Below are positions 12,113 to 22,058 of a stretch of 64,000 bases of DNA, in pieces. Every line of letters starts with the position of its first letter. Position 1 is the first letter of the stretch. Under the pieces are notes generated by a model that saw nothing but the letters and a program-made list of their open reading frames with translations, was not told the DNA's origin and searched no databases. Position numbers and translations under genes: made by a program. The stretch spans positions 26,244,272-26,308,271 of the forward strand of contig NC_026659.2 in assembly GCF_000004075.3 (NCBI RefSeq), given 5' to 3'. Origin of the DNA: Cucumis sativus. Lineage: Eukaryota; Streptophyta; Magnoliopsida; Cucurbitales; Cucurbitaceae.

Positions 12113-12395
12113 TCATTCCAAGCAGAACGGAACGTCGACAAAGCAATTTTGTATCGAAGCCTTAAATAAAAAACATCCATTACTCACAGCAAGTCCTCCG
12201 AGCGCAGTAATTCGTAGGGTCGAATTCTCTCCATTTTTCATGTCCATAGTGTATATCAGACCATTCGACGCCGGCAAAAAGGACGCCGTTGGCCACCGAC
12301 ACAGGCGCATTGCCTGTTTCACTGGCGACCAGAGCATTAGGCCGGTAATGGCGTCCGGCGCCGCCCTCCGTCGTTGTGTGGTTAGCCGGCGCTTA
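12113..12395 (-). pseudogene. Fragment of a quinoprotein / PQQ-repeat (polyvinyl-alcohol-dehydrogenase-like) gene
   Basis: On the - strand one frame reads GNAPVSVANGVLFAG at about 12320-12260. A second frame continues with NGLIYTMDMKNGE and then GGLAVSNGC to about 12165. In plant quinoprotein alcohol-dehydrogenase-like proteins these segments form one beta-propeller blade in one frame (APVxVANGVLFAG...IYAMDxKxG...GGxSVSNGC). A frameshift near 12265 therefore breaks the piece. No start, splice borders or further blades are present. The fragment is a GC-rich island in AT-rich DNA, which fits a transposed or retained piece of a coding exon. I see no neighbour it would work with. Confidence 0.75.
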
Positions 12396-12399
12396 ATGA

Positions 12400-13090
12400 A
12401 CTATCATAACCTATCATTAATTACAATTTTATCTTTCATTTTTTAAAATTTTTATATTTTCAATGACTTCTTAAATTTAATTTTTCAAAATTAATTAGAA
12501 AATAGTATTTTCTTTTTTCAGCAAAGAAAATATAATATAAAAATAATAAAACATATAAAAAATAAATCCTAAACTATATAACAAAATTTTATTTTCTATC
12601 CTTCCCCATCTACTTCATTTATCATAAACATATTATCCTGCTTGAAAATTTTCTATTCTTAATAATGATATAATTTTGGTTAGTAATGATTTAAACTTTA
12701 AAATTAAATGCTATCAAATATATTTGATTTTCGTAAAAATATTGTTTTATTTATGCTTTACACTCAAAGTATACCTTAGAGATGTTTTATTGTTAGAATA
12801 CGTTAATTTTTAACGCATAAAAATTTGAATAGTTATCATATAAATAGTTTAGTATTTGGTACATAATTATCGTTATTAGGGTTGCAAAAGGACAGTTTTG
12901 AGAACACCACACTAAGCTCTTTCTACAGCCGGAGAGTGTGAAGATGTAGACTTTGGATCCTTTTAATTGAGTTTGGGTTTAATTAACTTCTTTTTTTTCT
13001 TTCTAAAACAAAGAGTACACATGCAATGTTTTGATCATATGAAAAGAAAAATGAATAATAGAAGAAGCTGATGAGTTGCAAAATATGTCA
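12400..13090. other. AT-rich intergenic DNA
   Basis: No coding potential, RNA gene or clear repeat was recognised between the quinoprotein fragment and the first MIR395 hairpin. Confidence 0.5.
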
Positions 13091-13093
13091 TAT

Positions 13094-13196
13094 GTCACCC
13101 AGAGTTCCCCCAAACACTTCAGTAGAACTTAACAAAAGTTTGAAACTATAGAAATTTCTTAATGAAGTGCTCAAGGGAACTCTAGTGGGCACCTGA
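13094..13196 (-). ncRNA. MIR395: MIR395 microRNA precursor, minus-strand copy
   Basis: The complement of 13102-13122 is exactly the canonical miR395 sequence (begins CTGAAGTG, ends GGGGGAACTC). On the - strand it lies in the 3' arm. The 5' arm, complement of about 13163-13183, reads AGAGTTCCCTTGAGCACTTC and pairs along the whole mature region with a few mismatches. Pairing extends into GGTGCCCAC against GGGTGACA at the base. The loop is about 40 bases. miR395 is the sulfate-starvation microRNA that targets ATP sulfurylase and SULTR2;1 sulfate transporter transcripts. A TATA-like site lies upstream at 13255-13268. Confidence 0.93.
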
Positions 13197-13254
13197 CTTT
13201 CTCTATGATGAACAAACAATTTCATATATAGTAACAAACTCATAGAAGGGCCTA

Positions 13255-13268
13255 CATTTTTATATATA
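13255..13268 (-). promoter_or_regulatory. TATA box of the minus-strand MIR395
   Basis: On the - strand the sequence reads TATATATAAAAATG, about 60 bases upstream of the hairpin base. This is a plausible distance for a plant MIR primary transcript. Surrounding AT-rich DNA gives several overlapping alternatives. Confidence 0.5.
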
Positions 13269-13704
13269 CATATATATTATAATTCAATGTTCTTTTTGAA
13301 CTTGTTATTTTCATATGAAAACTATTTGGAGCATAAGGATAATACATTATGGAGACGAACTTGGTCTGAATGATGTACCAAATTAATGGTTTGAAATGGA
13401 CAACACACAAACCTCTATCTTTATCTTTTTGTTTTTCTTCATCAACTTTGAATATTTTCTCTATGAATTCTGTTCTTACGACTCCATCATAAAAAAAAGA
13501 AGAAAAAAAACCCACTTGAAATCGAATTTATACCAAGATTTTGTACAAAATAACTATATTTTTATCCACTTAAATTGTTTAGTTAAAATCAACTAAATCT
13601 GTGGATTCTGATCTTTAATTGATGTTTTGGGTTCTAGTTGGATTGGTCAATTTAATTTAATTGGATTATTGTTTGCTTATTATAGACATAAGTAAGAAAA
13701 TAAC

Positions 13705-14658
13705 TTGGAGACTAAGACTTCATTTGGTAACGTTTCTGTTTTCTGTTTTTTGTTTTATGTTCTTGATTTTTTGTTTCTTCTTTTTTTAGATTAAGAAACA
13801 TAAATGAGTTTAATAACGGTTTCTTGTTTCTTAACTTTTTTTAGATTTATTTTTTATTTAATTCAATTAAACATCAAACAAAAATATATGTCCTCCATTA
13901 AACAATAAAAAAAAAATTATCAAACTTAGATTGAAAGGTTTTCTTGTAACTTATGGAGAACGAGATGAAGATTGAGATCTGAAGGACAAAGCTAGCAAGA
14001 GGAAGACAAAAACTCACAACAAAGAGAAAGACCGAAACCCAAGGTAAATAGGAAGACAAAAATTTACGACTAAAACACAAATCTGGCAAAAATCCACAAC
14101 GAAAACACAACTACGCAAAGAGGAAGAGGAAAACTCATATTCAGCGAAGAGGAAGGTGTCGTGTAGAGGAAGATGAAGAGAGACCAAGAGGAAGACAATG
14201 AAGACGATGAAAGGAAGAGGAAGAGGATGGTTATTTGGGAAAGATGATGGAGATAAGAGAAGAAAAAGAAAACCACGTGGAGAGTGATTATTTGAAAAAG
14301 AAGATGAAAATAAGAGGAAGAAAAATAAAATCACAAGAACAAAATGTAAAAGGAAAATAAAATAGAAAAAAGAATTGAAAAAAAAAAAAGGAAACCAATA
14401 AAAAGAATTTGAGAAAAAGGAAAAGAAAACCAATACAAATAATTGAGAAAAAGCAAAAAGAACCCAATATAAATAATTAAAAAACGGGAACGGAAGAAAC
14501 TACTTTTTTTTTTCTCAATAATTTCTTATAAAATGATCAACGTTTCTACTTTTTTTTAGAACGGAAAACATAAAACGTTATCAAACACCTCTGTTTTTTT
14601 AAAAAAGAAAACATAAATAGAAAAACAGAAAACGAAAACGCTACTAAACGAGCTCTAA
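13705..14658. mobile_element. Non-autonomous DNA-transposon-like element with terminal inverted repeats
   Basis: The left end (about 13716-13755, CATTTGGTAACGTTTCTG...) and the reverse complement of the right end (about 14655-14610, CGTTTAGTAGCGTTTTCG...) match imperfectly over about 45 bases. An identical 11-mer, AAGAAAATAAC, flanks both sides (13694-13704 and 14659-14669) and would serve as a target-site duplication. Inside, the strand shown is purine-rich with AAGAGGAAGA-type repeats (about 14110-14450). The open frames on the other strand there are low-complexity Phe/Ser/Leu runs and not a transposase. The total is about 0.95 kb. The ends are typical of plant hAT/MITE-like families, but I cannot name the family. 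Confidence 0.6.
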
Positions 14659-14669
14659 AAGAAAATAAC

Positions 14670-15400
14670 AAAACTATTAAACGAAAATTCTACATGTGAA
14701 ATAACAATCAAGATCTACCATCCTAATTTTAAAACGAGTCTTTCCAAACTAAAATTTTATATCTATTCTTACCTTTTCCTTTACTCTCAAATTAGAAATA
14801 CCAAAAAAAAAAAAAATTAATCAGTTAAAAAGAAAAAATATTTTTCAATAAACTCGTTTTTGTTCAAAGTCTTTTGACTAAAATACATTGACTAAATATA
14901 TAACATTCATCATAACAATATTAATAAAAACTTTATCGAACCATAGGAAACTAAACGTTAATTTAAAATTATAGAAAATAAATTTGAGAACCAAATTTAC
15001 AATAATTTAACAACTTTTGTTTTGTGTGTATATGATTAAAGTGATGAGATTCATTCAAGTATTGTCACATAAATAAGTGGCTGTTGGCTTGTGAATATGT
15101 TATATCAAATTGGCATTTTCATATCTTCTCTTTAGCTTCTTATGCATCTAAGGGATCTCTCTTTAGACAGCCTATAAGATATGGCATATGGCATATATAT
15201 TACCACAATATCAATGAGTGTCCAAGTCCATATACAATATTATTCCCTTTGTGCTACCTCTAATTCAACCCAACAATTCGTCTAGGTTCCTATCAATTTA
15301 CTTTTTTGTGGCTTTAGCTCCCTTTGATTCTTCACCAATATTTATCGATCAATGAATTGAATTATATATGAAAGCATATCCAAAAATGGAGCTTATCCAT
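14670..15400. other. AT-rich intergenic DNA upstream of the plus-strand MIR395
   Basis: No gene was seen. The 300 bases before the TATA box at 15406 are the likely promoter region of the next MIR395 gene. No specific known sulfur-response motif could be assigned with confidence. Confidence 0.4.
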
Positions 15401-15405
15401 TCTCC

Positions 15406-15413
15406 TATAAATA
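15406..15413 (+). promoter_or_regulatory. TATA box of the plus-strand MIR395
   Basis: TATAAATA preceded by CTCC and followed by CCACATGCA is a clean plant TATA box. It lies about 100 bases upstream of the hairpin, so transcription probably starts near 15435-15445. Confidence 0.75.
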
Positions 15414-15506
15414 CCACATGCATAAGGATGTATGCAATAGAGTATTTGGTGTGGAAGAGAGAAATTAAGTGGAGATTTGTTTAATTTACAATACAAAGAT
15501 CTTTTG

Positions 15507-15597
15507 CCTCCTAGAGTTTCCCTGAATAACTTCATCTAGGTAAGAGTTTTAATAACGCTTCCTTAGATTGAAGTGTTTGGGGGAACTCTTGGTGTCA
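15507..15597 (+). ncRNA. MIR395: MIR395 microRNA precursor, plus-strand copy
   Basis: Bases 15568-15588 are miR395 with T instead of C as the first base, a known isoform type. It sits in the 3' arm. The 5' arm, about 15511-15540 (CTAGAGTTTCCCTGAATAAC then TTCATCTAGG), pairs with it through the mature region and beyond, with mismatches opposite GTTTGG. The loop is about 25-30 bases. With the copy at 13094-13196 it forms a head-to-head pair about 2.4 kb apart. Target knowledge is the same: sulfate assimilation and transport. Confidence 0.92.
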
Positions 15598-15599
15598 AC

Positions 15600-18500
15600 T
15601 AGATCAAATTAACGTTTCGGAGCTATGTTTCTTGAGATAGATTTTTTTTGTGCTATGTTGTTTTCTAATCTTGTAGGAGCAAAAACTAGAGAGATTTCAA
15701 CCAAAAAAAAAGTTCACACTACGACATAAAATTCAGGTCGTTAGTTATGAGACCCCCACTTTCCCTTTTTTTTTTAATTAATTTAATTTCGTTGAGATTT
15801 GGTTATTAAGATGGTTTGGATGTTTGTTATAATATCCCACTATTTTCGACACGTTTAGAGTACTACTCATTTATTTTTGTGTTTAGATTATTATATATAT
15901 GGTTGCGTGGTGATTGACAGAATATAGAGTTTCGGTGTGATTCTACATTATTGGAAAATATATTATGACGAGTGGTAAATGTTAAGAATGCACTTTCGAG
16001 AACTAATGTATGACGATACAACATTTTGAACATATAAAAGATCGATCAACTATTCAAGGATGCTTGAAGCTAGGATTGCAAGTGGTCATTAATTAAAAGG
16101 GAGTGATCTTATAAATGTTATGATAATTGTTATTAATTGTTATTGTATCATCAATCATAACATTGTAAAGGTCAATTACTACACAAACAAATATAATCTC
16201 TTATCATGGGTCTAAGACCCTCAAGATGTAGATGTTGTGTCATCGAACTGAATTACCAAAGTTTGATGTGTTTTCTCGGTACTTTTATGTGCTTCTGTAG
16301 TTGTTTTTTCAGTTATTAACTCTTGGTACAACAATATACACAAATAAAGTCTTTCATTGGTTGAGGAAGTGTTTTGTAGTGCATAATGTATTTCTATATA
16401 TCAACTACCACATGTGTAACATACTCAGAATATAATAACTCAATGAAAATGTTGTTGATTTCAAACCATTATACACACTAAAGTCTTTCATTGGTTAAGT
16501 AAGGAAGTGGTAGTGGGTATAAAAACATTGGATATATTATCTTTACTGGTATGAGATTTTATGGATAGTACCAAAAGAAAAAGCATAAAAGTTACGTTCA
16601 AACTAAACAATACCATACCCATTGTGAAAATCGATAGAGTCTTTTATGATAAGGTGGCAACATATGAGAAAATATATATAAAAGAAAGATTAAAGTCAAG
16701 GAAGTTTTTGAATTGAAAATAAGCTAATTAAGGTAAGTAAGACATTTATATAATAATTTTAGATATAGAAAATTAAATAGCCAAAGATTTTTAACACTAA
16801 TTTGATACAAGTAAAACACAGATTTACTACCTCATTCAAATGTTTAAATTTATGAAATGAATAAGTTAAGATGTAACGACATATAGTATATTACATAACT
16901 AAAAAAGGTATTGAAAAGTTCACTTCATGAAAAGGATGTTATTCCTCCTAAAGTAGAATAATGGCAACATAAATACTAAATAGCTTAGAATTTGTTTAGG
17001 GCTTTCGATCAAGAATAAATTCTTAGACATATGTAGAATATTTTATAATAAAAAAACAAACCTTAAAAAATACCATTTTAATTACTTAAACTCCAAATAT
17101 ATCATATGTTTCTCATTTGTAAAAAAGAAAAAGAAATTAATTAATTAAGAGAAATAAATTCTATTTATATTTTCTAATAAAAGTTTCTTTATGATAAGTT
17201 ATTCTTCTTTCTTAACAGAAATTTTTAGTACTAAACCTGAGTTTAACTTGACAAATATTATTCCATTTAAATTTCTAGATTGAGTAATCAAAAATCTATT
17301 TAATATCGTTTCTATTTTAAATAGGACGAAAACCTTGGTTGTGGGGTTATTCATGGGTAAGCAGATCGCACCACTACTAAAACAAACCATACCACTGTCA
17401 TAATATTACCATTTTCGTAAATATACAAACAAAACCCAAATAGGGTTTTTATGGTATAGTTATTTAATTATAGGGTTGTTATTCAATTTATTATCTTGTT
17501 TATTCTACTTGCTTCCACGTATAATCCTCTCATGGCCTATAATATCGTTTTATTATCAATGAATAAAAATTAGGTTTTCAAATTTAATCCATTTTTTAAA
17601 ATCTAAAAATAAAAAATGAAAACAACTATCAAATACGGTCATTTAGAGAAACAAAATATAAAACATCAAACATAACAAAACCAATCATCAACTTTCTATT
17701 ACACTGTCACGTTTGTCATAAAATAAATGTATACTAATTGCATAGGTTAGAGACCCATGACAACTGAACTCAAGACCGCCAATGCTCTAGGAATTGAACT
17801 TTGCTTAGAGACTCCAATTCTCTTCCCAATTGGGATAACATTTAACTCTAGAATTGTGTAGAGGCTTTTCATATGGGACAGAGATGATAAATCAATTATA
17901 TAAAATAACTTTGTATTTTATTCTCTTCTAAAAGTATTATATATACATATGCATATATTCGTAAATATTTACTTAAGAGAGTTTGGATCCAGTGTTCTTT
18001 TATCATGTAAACTCTTCGAAAACTCTTATTCATGAGATTCCAATACAAAAAATCTGCTTTACCCTTACTTGTTTATAGATTGTACTTGGTTTCATACAAG
18101 ACGTTCAACAATAGGTTATTAGTCTCTTTCTACTTAAGATGTCGGCAAATAAAATTTGTTGAGATATAAAGATAGATCATAGTTCACGTATTCTTGACCT
18201 AATATAAAGTGATATTATTAAACTTTTTGTGACCATGCCAAAAATGACATTATATTTGCTTTATTGACTTTCTTCGATATCATAAATACACAATACATAG
18301 ATCATGCAATTTTTGACAATGATAGCTTTATTGTCAGTAAGAAAAAAGTTAAATATATATGCTACACTCTCTTTTTTTTTCTTTTTTTGGGCTCCATTGA
18401 GCTATTCTCCCTCTCCAGTATAGTTAATTGAATTATGCTTAATTTTGTTATTAAAATTTAAAACAAAAATGAAACATTGGATGGGTGTAAAAGAAGGAAA

Positions 18501-18840
18501 AAAATGGTTAAAAAATTTTAGTTCTTGTATTTTTAAATATTCAATTGTAGTCGTTGTATTTACAAGAAATCTTAAATTTAGTTTTTTAAATTAATTTTTA
18601 TTGAAATTGGTTAAATAATCACAAATAAATACAATAGGTAAATATATTTTTAAAAAGTATAATCTAAATGCTAATAAAAATAAAGAGTGATGAAAAATGT
18701 ACGCTAAATTAATGGTATAAGCTAAATTTAATATTTATTAGAGGTTTAGATACTAATATTAAGCACCAAAATTAAACAAATTCGAATCAAAATAATATTT
18801 AAGAAAACAAATAAACATTAGTTATTGACCTCAAGCCCAA
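15600..18840. other. AT-rich intergenic DNA
   Basis: About 3.2 kb with no supportable gene. It contains the direct repeat listed separately (16336-16515). Nothing else was recognised on either strand. Confidence 0.5.
16336..16515. repeat. Imperfect direct repeat of about 45 bases
   Basis: Unit 1 (16336-16381) and unit 2 (16471-16515) share ATACACA, AAAGTCTTTCATTGGTT and GGAAGTG...TAGTG in order. The spacing is 135 bases. Function unknown. Confidence 0.75.
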
Positions 18841-19109
18841 AACCGGGTGAAACGCACCGTTTCGACCTTTTGGATGTGAACGACATGTCGTTAACTTAAA
18901 ATAAAAGCGTCATATCGTAAAAGACACGTCGTAGTAGTGTTCTTCCGTAATGTGTTAAGCCCATTACGCGCCATTAGAATTTAGAAGTCCACGCAGCTTA
19001 ACGGCGCCAAGACGATCTTTTGCCGTTGTCTTTTACTTCGGCCTTCCGTTCCGTTTAAAAAAAATTGCGTCGTTTCAGCCAATCAGAGACGGGATATTGA
19101 GTCATCTCT

Positions 19110-19128
19110 CCAATAAAAATAATCCACG
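19110..19128 (+). promoter_or_regulatory. ER-stress response element (ERSE) upstream of the UDP-sugar transporter
   Basis: CCAAT, exactly nine bases, then CCACG: a perfect match to the ERSE-I consensus CCAAT-N9-CCACG, about 190 bases before the ATG at 19317. Another CCAAT lies about 30 bases upstream, and the CCACG overlaps a CACGTG core. ERSE is bound by bZIP28/bZIP60 with NF-Y during the plant unfolded-protein response. Confidence 0.8.
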
Positions 19129-19316
19129 TGTAATACCTTACAATATCAGTCGTTTGCGACCTTCTACATCGTTCGTAAAAGGGCTCTCTGGCAGTTAATT
19201 TCTTCTCCAATTCGGTTTCTTTTCCACCCTAAATTCATTTTTTCGCTCTCATTTTTCTGCAATTTCGGTTTCTTATTGCTGGATCTATTTGTCTCCGGCG
19301 ACATCAAGGGCTGAGA

Positions 19317-22058
19317 ATGGAAGCTCATGGCAGCGGATTCCGCCGCGTGCTCGTGCTCGCCTTTTGCGTCGCCGGGATTTGGTCCGCTTATATTTACCAA
19401 GGCGTTCTTCAGGAGACTCTGTAAGCTATTTTCGTTTGTTATGATTTATTTTTATTATTATTAGTTTCTATTGAGCAAATGTCTGTTGTTGTTGATATTT
19501 TCCTGACGACTCTGATACAGCATAAACTTTGTTTTCAGATTTTTCATATTAGGCTTTCTCCTTTGTAATTTTTGTTATCAAATATCTTGCTTCTGTTTAA
19601 TATACTTGCCAACGCTGAATGCCTTTCATCTAGGGAAATCTGGATAACTTTTCCGTGGAATCAGATGTTGTCATTTATTCTTCATGTTGTTTCTGCCAAA
19701 TTCCTTTGCCATTATATTCTTACCTTTAAGATTTCTGCATTTTTTGGAGGATTAACAGTAGTGTGGGTAGCCTATCATTTTGCACCGGTCTCGTATGTTT
19801 AAGAAAATTTTGGGAGTGAGCATCTATAACGTTGGGTTTTTATTGTTATTAATATTATGATAATAATATGATTTGAGGATTAGTAATCGTTCTGGCAACT
19901 GTTTTCTCATTGAACTTGATCCTGAGGAACCTTTTTTTTACATTTGGAAAAGTCAATCTCCGGAGGAGCGCAAATCCTTGTTGTTATTGCTTTGCTCACT
20001 AACGGATTCAATTCCATTTTGATGATTTAAGTCATCTTTTGATTCATTTTAGGTCCACGAAGCGCTTTGGTTCAGACGGGAAGAGATTTGAACACCTTTC
20101 CTTCCTTAACCTAGCACAAAATGTCATCTGTTTAATATGGTCATACATAAGTGAGTTTCTCTTAGCTCAACCTTTTACCAAATCTATCTGTTGTGTACCG
20201 TCCATTGTCATACCGTGTAAAAAAAAAAACTTTGAGCTGTGGTTAAAAAAATTAAGCTGGTTGTGCATCATAAACAGTGATAAAGCTCTGGTCCAGTCGT
20301 AGCACTGGTGGTGCACCTTGGTGGGCATACTGGAGTGCTGGTATTACGAACACAATTGGACCAGCTATGGGAATTGAAGCTTTGAAATATATAAGTTATC
20401 CTGCTCAGGCATGTTTCAATTTATCCCCTTATTTTTTTTTTTACCCTTTTTGTTTATGTTGTGGTTCTATAATTTCTAAAATATAATCAATTGTGATTTC
20501 CATGATTGACTCTGAATCGCTACGAGAAAGTATTTGTAGACTATACTCAGGGCTAAGAATGAGTATGACTACTAAATTAACAAAGAGTGCCGACTGAAAT
20601 GTCTAGATGATTATTGTCTGTTGAAGAATTAAAAAAACAGAATTAACGAGTGAATATTTGATACTAGCTAACGAACCATGTTGTCTTTCTGCAGGTCCTG
20701 GCAAAGTCATCAAAAATGATTCCAGGTCAGTCAATAGACGAGATCCTCTTAATAATTATGTTTTACTCCACTGGAATATGAGAATGGTATATAATATTCC
20801 ATGGTACATAAAAATTCAAGGAAAGAGATTACAAAGTATACAAAACTTGGAATGAATGATCTACGTACATATTCCAGAATCTGAATCTTTGTATTTTGTT
20901 TATGCAGTGATGCTGATGGGTACACTAGTTTATGGTATTAAATACACATTTCCAGAATATCTGTGTACTTTTCTGGTTGCTGGAGGAGTATCTACATTTG
21001 CACTCTTAAAGGTTTTTCCTTTACAAATCTTCTAGTTTTTTTATCTTTATGTGTTGGAGAATAGTGATGCTAATCAATACATCTCCAATTTCTACTTTAG
21101 AATATTTATTTATTTATGTTTGTGTTTAATTCCAGACTAGCTCAAAGACTATCAGCAAGTTGGCGCATCCAAATGCACCCCTTGGATATGGACTTTGCTT
21201 CCTGAACCTCGCATTTGATGGATTCACGAATGCCACTCAAGATTCCATTTCAGCAAGGTAAGAAGAATCATATTTTTATAATTTTCTTTTGTTAGAATTT
21301 TTCTTTCTTGTATATTATTATTATTTTTTTTATAATATTTTGGGTGGGGAAATCGAACCTCCTAACCCTATCAATGATTTCAATAGTACAAGATTTATAC
21401 CAGTTAAGCTATATTCATTTTGCTCTGGTACATTTTTAGTTTATACAAATTTTTTGTGTTAAAGATGTACATTTTATAACATGATATTTATCTTGTGATA
21501 GTATTTGATGTTTTGATGATGCTCCCTTCTCGAAATTGAGGATAAATGCAATTTAGTCAACAACTCAGAAGCTTTATGCTGTTGAATAATTTAAATTCAA
21601 TTATGATGATTACTGTAATGGTGAATTTATTCATGATCAACTCTTGCAGGTATCCAAAAACGAGTGCATGGGACATAATGTTGGGAATGAATCTCTGGGG
21701 TACTATATATAATATGATTTATATGTTTGGATGGCCGCATGGTACTGGATATCATGCCATAGAATTCTGCAGGCAGCATCCTGAAGCAGCATGGGACATT
21801 CTCCTGTATTGTCTCTGCGGAGCAGTAGGCCAAAACTTTATCTTCTTAACAATTAGCCGATTCGGTTCCCTTGCCAATACCACCATTACAACAACACGCA
21901 AATTTGTCAGCATTGTGGTGTCCTCTGTACTCAGTGGAAATCCTCTATCATCCAAGCAGTGGGGCTGCGTTGTAATGGTCTTCTCAGGCTTATCGTATCA
22001 AATCTACCTCAAATGGAGGAAGCTCCAAAAGTTGCAAAGAAAGAGAAAGACCACCTAA
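19317..22058 (+). CDS. UTR3: UDP-galactose/UDP-glucose transporter, UTR3/UTR1 type
   Basis: Seven exons: 19317-19420, 20053-20150, 20278-20408, 20695-20725, 20908-21011, 21136-21257 and 21650-22058. They total 999 bases, 332 residues. The start MEAHGSGFRRVLVLAFCVAG is followed by repeated hydrophobic segments typical of the nucleotide-sugar transporter UAA family (about 8-10 TM helices). Conserved stretches include ITNTIGPAMGIEALKYISYP, LNLAFDGFTNATQDSISA and TTTRKFVSIVVSSVLSGNPL. The C terminus ends KRKTT, which fits a KxKxx-type ER-retrieval signal. Known relatives move UDP-glucose and UDP-galactose into the ER/Golgi lumen, supporting glycoprotein folding control and wall or pollen development. 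Intron 3 begins GC rather than GT (20409), and intron 5 has a weak GTTTTT donor. The ERSE in the promoter agrees with induction by the unfolded-protein response known for Arabidopsis relatives. Confidence 0.94.

Noticed and set aside
13898..14433. Overlapping open frames on the - strand up to 139 codons
   Set aside because: They arise from the purine-rich AAGAGGAAGA repeats inside the transposon-like element. They are runs of Phe, Ser and Leu with no transposase motif.
21513..21523. TTGATGATGCT, part of the miR172 sequence
   Set aside because: Only 11 bases match, it is inside an intron, and no hairpin partner was found.
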